Assembly (NCBI GenBank): GCA_963921195.1
Contig: OY992538.1
Location: forward strand, 54,984,852 to 55,048,851
Length of the DNA: 64,000 bases
Reading direction: 5' to 3'
DNA from: Pegoplata infirma
Lineage: Eukaryota > Arthropoda > Insecta > Diptera > Anthomyiidae
Shown: positions 47,749 through 56,699 of the stretch, piece after piece
How positions within the stretch are numbered: position 1 is the stretch's first letter
How the letters are laid out: every line of letters starts with the position of its first letter
Notes under the pieces: model-generated
The model's database searches: none
What the model was told of the DNA's origin: nothing
The model's input: the letters and a program-made list of their open reading frames with translations, nothing else
Program-made: the position numbers and the translations under genes

Positions 47749-48702
47749 TATTTTGGTTATTAGCGTCATTTAAGCCTAATCCAAAGGGGGCGTTTGTATG
47801 GGGGCTAGGTCTTAACATGGACCGATTTTCTCCATTTTCAATAGGCTTCGTGCTTAGTGCAAAAATGGTCCAATTATATTCCGATTTGATTAGGTTGCTA
47901 AAGTACACGTTTAACAACTAAAAATAAATTTTTTGTCAAATATTTCCATTTTTATGAAATTTGAGGGAATTATGTTAATATCGGGAGGGTGGTTTGTATG
48001 GGGACTACCAGAAGGACTAATCCGATTCCTTTGAAATTGAATGATGATTTGTGCATACAAAATTTAATTACCTGCTAAATTTCAAGATGGACAGGCGGAC
48101 GGGCGGACATCGCTAAATCGACTTAAAAAGTAATTCTGAGTCGATTGGTATACTTAAAGGTAGTTCTAGGACCAATATTTGGGGTAGTTACAAACATAAA
48201 CACAAACTCATTATACCCTGTACCACAGAGTGCTGTAGGGTATAAAAAAAACCTCGGCACCCATGGTTCCCGAGTTATGGGCCTCCAAAGTTTGTATATT
48301 TAGTTTAATATCGTCATCTAAAATGCAAAAATGTTGCGCTATCCAACATTTTATTAATTTTACAGGAGAAGCAAAAAACATTGAATGATAGTTTAAATTT
48401 GTTAATAACTTTGTTGTTATTTATTCAATTTGGCTAAAATTTTGTGAGAACGTTCTTTTAATAATTATGAATGAAAATAAATCAAAAAAATATTAAAAAA
48501 GTTTTTTGTTTAGTTACGTCCATTGGCGATTGCCCAAATCACATGTTTTTAAATATTGGCTATAAAATCGCTAATTTTTATTATGCAGCCCTAATTTTTT
48601 GTGGAGACGTGTATGTTGATAAAATAATCCAGAACCAATCAAAAAAGAGATTTTGAATTTTTTGTTAGTTAGGGCCTTTTGCATTTTAGGTGACGATATG
48701 TA

Positions 48703-50339
48703 CAGTGCCGGTCAAAAAAATAGCACCAATGACAAAATCTCTATTCATTCAATTAAAACAAAATATTATGTGCGTATTTGTTTAAAGTAAATATGCAAAA
48801 CTCTTATACTAAGTGTATACCCCTTAAATATTTTTACTTTTTCCAAAAATTGTGGACGGTTCTTTTTTAATGATCGATATTTTAAAAAAACTCTGAATCT
48901 GTGCAGTCAATAAAATAGCACCGAATGACAAAATTTCTTTAAAAAAATTAATATTGTTTTAATTATTTAAATAAAAGTGTTAAATATTAAAGAAAGATTG
49001 TTTTTATTTATAAAAAAAATAATTCATTACAAAATTTGGCATTTATTTTCAAAAAACATGACGTGGAAGGTATTACACTCCTCAAAAAAGTGCTTTTGTA
49101 AAAAATATGATTTCTGAACATAAACCATATTCTGAAATAGGAAAATTGGTTGGATGCGCTTTAGAGCTTGAAAAACTTTAGAGCTTGAAAAACTTAGTCA
49201 CAAGCGATGTTTGTCACCATTAGTGGTTAGGTGTTTGTAATGACAATGGAAGAAAGCCCCATCTACGGCAGCTCCAGAGCTAAAAAAGGACAGCAAATGG
49301 CGAAAATGGTTGTAAAAGATTACAAAACAACAACATTAACGCTTGTAGATTCGGAAAAGTGCGCCTACTCTCACTTAAGCATGCTGCAAGTCGTTTGAAG
49401 TTTGCTAACAGTAACTCAGAATGAACATCTTAAAAGTGGATCAATGGACAAACGAACCCATTGTTGTTTTATTTTAAGACATAGGATCACATACCTACGT
49501 TAGAAGACCCTATAACGCGGAATTCAATTCAAAATTCGAAATAAAAATAACTTAAAATGGTGCTTATGGTGTGGGGGATATTTTCCTCCTGATGAGTGGG
49601 GTTCATATATTGAACCATGGCTCACATATTGGACTAGATCAACCGTGGATATACACTTAACGTTTATATCCTCCAGAAAGTAATGTTACCATAAGTTTCT
49701 GAGCAAATGCCACTAATTTAGGTCTTTTAGCACGTCAATTACCCAAAGCATGATGGGAAAAATTGGCGAAAAATTGGGTCTGGACAATAAAGTAAACGTA
49801 ATGGAATGGCCTGGTGAGTCCCCAGATCTAGACCAAATCGATAGTTAATGGACAGCTATATAGAAGGGAGTGTCTCGAATACAACCAACTTGTAATGAAG
49901 CTCTTTGGGTGGCTGTTCAGCAAATCTGGAACTCAATTTCGAATTAAAGATTTCAAAATCTCGCAAATTCGGTACAAAAACGTTGTACAGAGGCAATTGT
50001 CAACAATGAGCACTCGACAAATTTTTTTTTAAATATTTAAAGATATCAAAACAATACTGAATTCATAATCCATTCGTTTTTCAAATTTAAGAATTAAATT
50101 TTAATACAAAAAGTACTGTGGTGCTATTTTTTTGACTGAGTCTTTTTGATGTTTTTTTAAAAACTATGATAATTTTTAATAAAATAAAAAACCGAATTAG
50201 CCTTTTCTTATGTAATATTGTTTCACACTCATGTAAGTATCTTATGACACGTTGTCAGTGGCATAAGTTAAAATTGTTTAAAAAAAACCAACGAAGAAAA
50301 TTTTGTTTTATCCTGGTGCTATTTTTTTGACCGCAGCTG
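48703..50339 (+). mobile_element. Tc1-like transposon, inactive
   Basis: TA|CAGTGCCGGTCAAAAAAATA at the left; right complement CAGCTGCGGTCAAAAAAATA beside TA (50340-50341). Length 1,637 bp is normal for Tc1-like elements. The transposase region (about 49050-50030) is decayed. The ends also share the downstream TAGCACC motif. Confidence 0.9.
49050..50030 (+). pseudogene. Tc1-like transposase pseudogene
   Basis: Pieces in several frames recall Tc1 transposases: HHxWLGVCNDNGRKPHLR-like sequence near 49220, a stretch ending in VMEWPGESPDLDQIDS then stop then W near 49801-49851 (family motif WPxxSPDLNPIExxW), and a C-terminal part with WNSIS and VQKRCTEAIVN around 49930-50000. The expected third catalytic acidic residue is Asp (GAT, 49840-49842) rather than Glu, and there are many stops and frameshifts. 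Nonfunctional. Confidence 0.8.
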
Positions 50340-50369
50340 TATATCTTCTCCAATAATGCTCCGATCAAG

Positions 50370-51746
50370 ACAAAATTGATTTCATTCGAAAGCTTATTCA
50401 AAATAGATTTTAAGAAAATATGTTTAGCATTTTGTTTATTCTACACCATTTGCAATTTTAATTCAGAAAATACAATCTATATTTCAAAAATTTCCAATTT
50501 ATTTATTTATCGTATGGCACTGATACAAAACAATTTTAATTTTAGAGAGATAAACTTTTTTGCACAGACTTCTCAAAACAGACAAATTTTATTATATTGG
50601 AAAAGTGTATGTTAAAGTTATTCATATTTTTTTTTTATTAAAATTTCTTATTAAATTTCCTAACTTTTTCAAGAAATTTGGACTCGCGAAGTAGCAAATG
50701 TCCTTTTTCGTTTTATTCTTATAACTATCCAAATTTCGCAAGAAATTTTCCATTTAATGCAGATATGTTAAGAAGACTCGAATAAAGAGAACGTATTGCC
50801 AAAATCTAAAATCTTTTGAGTATATCCAGAAATATTTGCAAAAGAAGCCAACTTTGATGGTTTTTGGGACTTGATCCGCAAAAAAATAAAATGCCAATAT
50901 CTCGAGAAGATGATTCGATAAAATTTTTCTGATGATAGATTCGTGTTTAGAAGGTCAAAATACTTTAAGAAATGTGTTTTAATTTTAACAAAAAACCATA
51001 AAATTGTATGAAAAAATGTATGAACAAAAAATATGCAGATTTGGTTAAAATTTTTAATTTTTTTGAAAATATTTCTGGATATACTAAATGGATTTTGGAT
51101 TTTAACCCCAGGTTCTCTTTATTGGAGCGTCTACTTTACATATCTGCTTTGAACAGGCAGTTTCTTAAAAAAATCGGATACTTTTAAGGACATAACCAAA
51201 AAAAGGACATTTGGAACTTTCTTGTAATGTCCTGATGGTATCCTTGATCGTATCGAGTTTGGATTTATTGCAAAAGTTAGGATAAAAAAAAATATGAATA
51301 ACTTTACACTATTTGGCAATATTAACATTTTTTTTCTGTTTTGAGGACTTGGTACACAAATTTAATCGGTCCTTGTTTAGCCTTGAGCACCATTTTTCGG
51401 TCGTTCGTGAACGACTATATATATTTTATTGCTTTACTTATGGAATTCCCTTATAAGGAGTTCACACTTACGACCTTAAACAAGTTGTTCAACAAAACAC
51501 CAGTAACAGAATATGAACGTAATTGACATAGAACAAAGACTTTTTTAAAACACGTCGCCCTTAAACACTTAAAAACAGGAAGTGTGAACCCCACATTAGC
51601 TTACTGTTATTTCTAGCACTTTTCATAAAAAAGCGAAATTACTTTTTCCTAAACCCAATAACCTTAACAATTGTAAAAGAATACATTTTTAAAACCGTTA
51701 AATTTTGAATGCAAATTTTAATTTTAAGATTCTTTGAAATTTTTAG
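50370..51746 (+). other. Intron before exon 2, with a roughly 400-bp inverted repeat
   Basis: AGATATGTTAAGAAGACTCG...AGTATATCCAGAAATATTTG (50760-50840) pairs with AATATTTCTGGATATACTAA...GGAGCGTCTACTTTACATAT (51065-51148). It is probably a MITE. The remaining sequence is plain AT-rich intron ending in a TTTTTAG acceptor at 51746. No gene. Confidence 0.55.
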
Positions 51747-51887
51747 AATTTACTGTTCCATCAACATCTGCTACAGTTGCAGTGGCTGCACCAGCACCAT
51801 CATCAGCAGATTTGGATTCACAACTATTTTCCACGTTATGTGAAATTGACAAAAATAATTATTTATATTTATTTGAAAGATGTAAAC
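51747..51887 (+). CDS. SAM-like gene exon 2
   Basis: TTTTTAG|AATTT acceptor and AAAC|GTAAGT donor. Starts and ends in phase 1. Encodes the FTVPSTSATVAVAAPAPSS low-complexity start and the first SAM-like helix. No in-frame ATG precedes the helix, so translation must start in an upstream exon. Confidence 0.85.
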
Positions 51888-54800
51888 GTAAGTTTGAGAA
51901 ACCATTCCAATCAAATACATTCCATACATCTTACCTAAAATTCTTTATTTACCATTACAGAATCCAATGTAGGTGCCCGACAATTGCGCTTCTTAGAAAA
52001 AGATCATATACGTGAATTAATACCCAAAACCCACTTGGGCATGTTAGCTGAATTTGAGTATTTAATAAATCAATGGAAAATTGATAAGGGATATATTAAA
52101 CCTACCATTGTGGTGTCAACTGCTACAAATGATTGCATGACAGACATAAAGGAGGACGAAAGTCTCCAAAAGATAAAAACTAAAACTGAAAAAGCTGTTA
52201 TGGTTACTAAAAAAACTCAAACTGATAAAATTACAACAGAATCCATTGGTGTTAATACAACTAAACCAATGGAAGTTCCAAGAAGTTCTACTTCTACTAA
52301 TATGGGTTATAATGAAGATAGTACTGATCTTTTGACTGTTTTAGCATATGCCGATAATACAGCTAATGAAACGCTGTACAATAGTAGCTATGGTAGTCCT
52401 ATGTCAAGTTCCAACGCAAAACCGAAATATTATGATTTTGATCCGCGATGTGCTGAAAACTATGTAAGTTTTATTTAAGAAAAGGTATTTTTCTGAGAAT
52501 CTGAGATTTTTTTTATAAGGAAAAATTGCTCAGAATCTGAGAATTTTTTTTATAAGGAAAAATTGCTCAGAATCTGAGAATTTTTTTTATAAGGAAAAAT
52601 TGCTCAGAATCTGAGAATTTTTTTTATAAGGAAAAATTGCTCAGAATCTGAGATTTTTTTTTATAAGGAAAAATTGCTCAGAATCTGAGATTTTTTTTTA
52701 TAAGGAAAAATTGCTCAGAATCTGAGAATTTTTTTTATAAGGAAAATTTTTTATTTTTTGGAAAAAAATACCTCCTTATCGAAGAATTTTATTTATAAAA
52801 AAATTCAGTATCTCAGATTTTTTTTGTCTCCGAATCTAATAATTTTTCAATATGAAAAAAATCTCAGAACCTGGTAAAATCTTTTGCGGATAATCTGCTT
52901 AGTTTAATCCAATTCCTAATATTATATTTAATCAATTTCAATTTTTTATTTTAGCTCTTAGAAAAAATAATACCTTTAGTATTAACAAAATGTATACAAA
53001 ATTATAAAATAAAAAAACTACTCACCGAAGGTGATAGACGTTTGTTGGCCTGTTCTATAGTGGATTATTTTGAAGATAGACGTATGAAATTACGGCCAGA
53101 TGTTATGGAAAATATTGCCGAGCAAATATCAAAACATTTTCCCACAGAGGGCAAGGTAAAATTAAATAAAATATCTCTTTTATTACATTATTAAAATATA
53201 ATTTTTAATACATTTTCTTTCCTTTCCTTTCCCCAGAAAGCCTGGTATCATCGTGAAAATTCTAAAGGACGTGGCCGACTCTATATGCGTTTCTATAATT
53301 CTCATCGTACCAAGGAAATGCGTCATTTAAATAAAAAACGCAAAATGGAAAAATTACTTGAATCATCCAATTCAGAAGAACCTGTTTCCACACTCTTAGA
53401 TGACATCGATGCAATAGACAATGATGAAGATAGCAAACGCATACAGGATTTTTTGAAATTGAAAATAAAATATGAAGATTTTTCGGAAATAATTGAAATG
53501 TGGGAGGATACTATGAAATATCGTCATTTACAAATAAAATATTTAAGTGATTTTGAGGGTGTTCGAGAATTTCTGGAGAATTGGCCATCATATAAAATGG
53601 CTAGAGGATATGAATTGGTAAGCTTTAAAAAACTTTTCTTTATAAAAAAATCTCAGATTCAAAGACATTTTTCCCAATCTCAGAATCTGAGAAAATTTTA
53701 AATTTTTTTTCAGAAAAATTGCTCAGAATAAGAAAATTTTTTTATAAGGAAAATTCTCATATTCTGAGCAATTTTTCTGAAAAAAATTAAAAAATTTCTC
53801 AGATTCTGAGACATTTTTCCTTTTAAAAAATTTTTCAGATTCTGAGACATTTTTCCTTTTAAAAATTTTTCTCAGATTCTGATCAATTTTTCCTTATAAA
53901 AAAATTTCTCAGATTCTGATCAATTTTTCCTTATAAAAAAATTTCTCAGATTCTGATCAATTTTTCCTTATAAAAAAAATTCTCAGATTCTGAGCAATTT
54001 TTCATTATAAAAAAAGTCTCAGATTATGAGCAATTTTAAAAAAAAAAAAAAAAATCTCAGATTCTGAGCAATTTTTCCTTATGAAAAAAATCTCAGATTC
54101 TGAGCAATTTTTCCTTATAAAAAAAATTCTCAGATTCTGAGCAATTTTTCCTTATAAAAAAATTTTTCGTTATAAAAAAATTTCTCAGATTCTGATAAAT
54201 TTTTCCTTATAAAAAAATTTCTCAGATTCTGATAAATTTTTCCTTATAAAAAAATTTCTCAGATTCTGATAAATTTTTCCTTATAAAAAAATTTCTCAGA
54301 TTCTGATAAATTTTTCCTTATAAAAAAATTTCTCAGATTCTGATAAATTTTTCCTTATAAAAAAATTTCTCAGATTCTGATCAATTTTTCCTTATAAACA
54401 AATTTCTCAGATTCTGATCAATTTTTCCTTATAAAAAAATTTCTCAGATTCTGATCAATTTTTCCTTATAAACAAATTTCTCAGATTCTGATCAATTTTT
54501 CCTTATAAAAAAATTTCTCAGATTCTGATCAATTTTTCCTTATAAAAAAATTTCTCAGATTCTGATCAATTTTTCCTTATAAAAAAATTTCTCAGATTCT
54601 GATCAATTTTTCCTTATAAAAAAATTTCTCAGATTCTGATCAATTTTTCCTTATAAAAAAATTTCTCAGATTCTGATTAATTTTTCCTTATAAAAAAATT
54701 TCTCAGATTCTGATTAATTTTTCCTTATAAAAAAATTTCTCAGATTCTGATCAATTTTTCCTTATAAAAAAAATTCTCAGATTCTGATCAATTTTTCCTT

Positions 54801-56009
54801 ATAAAAAAATTTCTCAGATTCTGATCAATTTTTCCTTATAAAAAAATTTCTCAGATTCTGATCAATTTTTCCTTATAAAAAAATTTCTCAGATTCTGATC
54901 AATTTTTCCTTATAAAAAAATTTCTCAGATTCTGATCAATTTTTCCTTATAAAAAAATTTCTCAGATTCTGATCAATTTTTCCTTATAAAAAAATTTCTC
55001 AGATTCTGATCAATTTTTCCTTATAAAAAAATTTCTCAGATTCTGATCAATTTTTCCTTATAAAAAAATTTCTCAGATTCTGATCAATTTTTCCTTATAA
55101 AAAAATTTCTCAGATTCTGATCAATTTTTCCTTATAAAAAAATTTCTCAGTTTCTGATCAATTTTTCCTTATAAAAAAATTTCTCAGTTTCTGATCAATT
55201 TTTCCTTATAAAAAAATTTCTCAGTTTCTGATCAATTTTTCCTTATAAAAAAATTTCTCAGATTCTGATCAATTTTTCCTTATCCTTTGGTTTTATATTC
55301 CTTTTAATTTGTTTCCTCTTGTTTTAGTTATCAATGGACCTTGAAACTGCTTATCCCAATAAAATGGAAATTTTTCGTACACGCTGGCTAGTGTATAAAC
55401 AAAAAATTTTAGCTCTTTTGGAAGCTGAACTAAAGGATAATCATTGTTTGGAAATTTTAACAAAATATAAATCACAACAGGCATTTATAAATGAAGGTAA
55501 TATTAAAGCAACAAAAACTTTTAGAGTCTTCTAAAAACAAAGGTTTCTAAAAATCTTTAATTTTCTTTTCAGATTCCAGCTCATGTGCTCTAATTTATAT
55601 GATTCATGCCATCACAAAACCATATCGTGTTTTTAAAACTCCTACCGGAAATGTACGCTACTGCATAACAGATTCACAATATTCAATGACACGTCTAATA
55701 CATACTGTAGATGAAATGGATGAATATCATGATGCATATCCTTGTATTTTTGTATTAGGAGAAAATTTACTTGACATTAAAGAGTGTTATGTTGTATTTT
55801 TAGATATTAGATATCGTTTAAGTTATGCCGATTGTTTGGTAGTTTGTATGCAAATATTTACGCTACTGAAAGTGGATGATCCATTACCGTCGCTACATTT
55901 TTGGCAATTCATTAGAGGTTATCTATTTAATATGCCAAAAGATAATGAACGACCGTATGCAGTAATGGAAAATGTAGTCAGTTATTTAGAATCGGCGGGA
56001 AAAAAATAA
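51747..56009 (+). CDS. SAM-like protein of unknown function, common exons 2-7
   Basis: Six exons spliced in frame (51747-51887, 51961-52463, 52955-53155, 53237-53617, 55328-55496, 55573-56009) encode the shared part of a protein of 616 residues in the exon C form. All introns are GT-AG; phases are 1, 1, 0, 0, 0 and 1 in order. An Ala/Pro/Ser-rich start is followed by a SAM-like helical region (about residues 42-92, with YLYLFERCKQ, ARQLRFLEKDHIRELIP and EFEYLINQW). Next come a Ser/Thr/Lys-rich linker (about 100-220), a helical/basic region (about 222-330, ending in a Lys/Arg-rich HLNKKRKMEK that may be a nuclear signal), an acidic patch and a C-terminal domain (about 472-610) with PCIFVLGENLLDIKECYVVF. 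The architecture recalls poorly characterised SAM-domain (SAMD3-like) proteins; that is a resemblance, not proof. The function is unknown; SAM domains usually mediate protein association. Confidence 0.85.
51961..52463 (+). CDS. SAM-like gene exon 3
   Basis: TTACAG|AATCC acceptor after a 73-bp intron. The C|AA split codon gives Gln. Encodes the rest of the SAM-like region and the Thr/Ser/Lys-rich linker. Ends AACTAT|GTAAGT in phase 0. Confidence 0.9.
52493..52880. repeat. Intron 3 palindromic minisatellite (reverse orientation)
   Basis: About seven near-identical copies of a 37-bp unit (GCTCAGAATCTGAGA then a T-run, ATAAGGAAAAATT) up to 52745, then decaying copies. The unit is the exact complement of the intron 5 and downstream arrays, so this array is oriented against them. 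Confidence 0.9.
52955..53155 (+). CDS. SAM-like gene exon 4
   Basis: ATTTTAG|CTCTTAG acceptor; GGCAAG|GTAAAA donor. 201 nt, phase 0 at both ends. Encodes LLEKIIPLVLTKCIQNYKIK, then LLTEGDRRLLACSIVDYFED and PDVMENIAEQISKHFP, a predicted helical segment. Confidence 0.9.
53237..53617 (+). CDS. SAM-like gene exon 5
   Basis: CCCCAG|AAAGCC acceptor after an 81-bp intron; GAATTG|GTAAGC donor. 381 nt, phase 0 at both ends. Encodes KAWYHRENSKGRGRLYMRFY, a basic cluster, an acidic TLLDDIDAIDNDEDSK stretch and a helical EDFSEIIEMWEDTMKYRHL segment. Confidence 0.9.
53640..55283. repeat. Intron 5 palindromic minisatellite (forward orientation)
   Basis: About 44 units of 37 bp: CTCAGATTCTGATC then AATTTTTCCTTATAAAA... 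In most units the dyad is shortened to CTCAGA-T-TCTGA followed by TC. The first 150 bases also include reverse-oriented copies. Blocks of identical variants (TGATAA, TGATCA, TGATTA) show local amplification. It fills nearly the whole intron. Confidence 0.95.
55328..55496 (+). CDS. SAM-like gene exon 6
   Basis: TTTTAG|TTATCA acceptor just beyond the minisatellite; AATGAAG|GTAATA donor in phase 1. Encodes an aromatic/helical stretch with FRTRWLVYKQKILALLEAEL. Confidence 0.9.
55573..56009 (+). CDS. SAM-like gene exon 7 (last)
   Basis: TTTTCAG|ATTCC acceptor after a 76-bp intron; the split codon G|AT gives Asp. Encodes ALIYMIHAITKPYRVF through PCIFVLGENLLDIKECYVVF to LESAGKK and TAA. An AATAAA overlaps the stop (56005-56010); further AATAAA signals at 56243 and 56272 are better placed for polyadenylation. 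Confidence 0.9.
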
Positions 56010-56190
56010 ACGATTTTATGTAAAACGTTTTTATGTTATAAAAAACGTTCTGATTTTTTTGTGTAAAACGTTTCGATTTTTTGTAAATCGTTGCGTTTTT
56101 TTTCTGAAAAACGTTTCGATTTTATGAAAAACGTATCGGTTTTATGAAAAACGTTTCAGTTTTATGAAAAACGTTTCGATTTTAATTATC
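56010..56190 (+). repeat. AAAACGTTTCGATTTTATG short tandem repeat
   Basis: About eight imperfect copies of a roughly 22-bp unit centred on the AACGTT palindrome. It begins immediately after the SAM-like stop codon, so it probably lies in the 3' UTR. Confidence 0.8.
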
Positions 56191-56354
56191 GTTTCGGTTT
56201 TTTAACATGTGTCAAAAAAATCTCATCTTTATTTGTTTTAAAAATAAAAAAATATCCAAAAATTATTTATTAATAAAAAATTTTGAAGTTTTATTTTAAA
56301 TTAAAAAAAAAAAATATCGTTCTAAAATTTAATCGCGTTTTATATTCTTACGTT

Positions 56355-56648
56355 ATGTCTGACAATCTACAAGCGGATTCTTTTTGTACCCTTAATAAAC
56401 CTTTTATTGAGGACGAACTTTCTTCGTTGATTAATCGTTGTTATGCGGATGCTTTAATTAAATCATCCAGTGGTTTTGTACTTGGTCTTATGGTTTCTAC
56501 GTTGCTTCTTAAACATCGTCGTCGTTGGCCTATTTGGCTTGGTACAGGTGTCGGTATGGGTTATGCTTATGAAGCTTGTGATATGAGAATGAGTTCTATG
56601 ACAGACGCTACACAAATGCAGGATTGTGATATTAATTGTAACGTTTGA
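56355..56648 (+). CDS. Mic10-family MICOS subunit (97 residues, intronless)
   Basis: Mic10 is a small hairpin protein of the inner mitochondrial membrane that bends crista junctions as part of MICOS. The frame from ATG 56355 gives a conserved-looking RCYADALIKSSSGFVLGL segment, a first membrane segment (about residues 37-52), a basic loop KHRRRWP (53-59) and a second membrane segment with the family's glycine zipper GTGVGMGYAY (63-72). The first segment has G40xxxG44. The family is usually about 75-100 residues. I chose ATG 56355 because the upstream in-frame sequence is A/T-run derived and not conserved in type. The tail is Met/Asp/Cys-rich and differs from typical Mic10, and there is no intron, so this may be a diverged or retrocopied paralogue, as Drosophila also has several Mic10 genes. 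Confidence 0.85.
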   Translation: MSDNLQADSFCTLNKPFIEDELSSLINRCYADALIKSSSGFVLGLMVSTLLLKHRRRWPIWLGTGVGMGYAYEACDMRMSSMTDATQMQDCDINCNV

Positions 56649-56693
56649 ATTGTGTTACGTTAAATGAAGGACGATTTCACAAAAATAATTTTT

Positions 56694-56699
56694 AATAAA
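56694..56699 (+). terminator. Polyadenylation signal AATAAA of the Mic10-like gene
   Basis: Canonical hexamer 46 bases after the stop and directly before the first unit of the 4.5-kb minisatellite. Cleavage would therefore fall within the array. Confidence 0.6.

Larger units (their letters stand above)
46571..48247. mobile_element. mini-me/DINE-like element with two internal insertions
   Basis: ACAAGTAAGAATGTTACAGTCG with the GGTCAAGACCGACC dyad at the left, a GGACAGGCGGACGGGCGGAC tract near 48089, core AAATCGACTTAAAAAGTAATTC, and TATACCCTGTACCACAGAGTG...GTAGGGTATAAAAA at the right. Inserts: 46957-47201 and 47297-47748. Confidence 0.8.
46230..48702. repeat. Inverted-repeat element interrupted by mini-me and Tc1-like insertions
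   Basis: TATTATTGGAGAAGATGTA (46247 on) pairs with TATATCTTCTCCAATAATG just right of the Tc1-like element (50339 on). GGAGGCCCATAATTCGGGAA near 46300 pairs with TTCCCGAGTTATGGGCCTCC near 48268. This suggests an older fold-back unit spanning about 46230-50370 into which both later elements landed. Confidence 0.55.

Noticed and set aside
56283..56354. N-terminal extension of the Mic10-like protein from an upstream in-frame codon
   Set aside because: The extension is Lys/Phe/Leu from A/T runs, begins at a non-ATG codon and is unlike the family; ATG 56355 fits the expected length.
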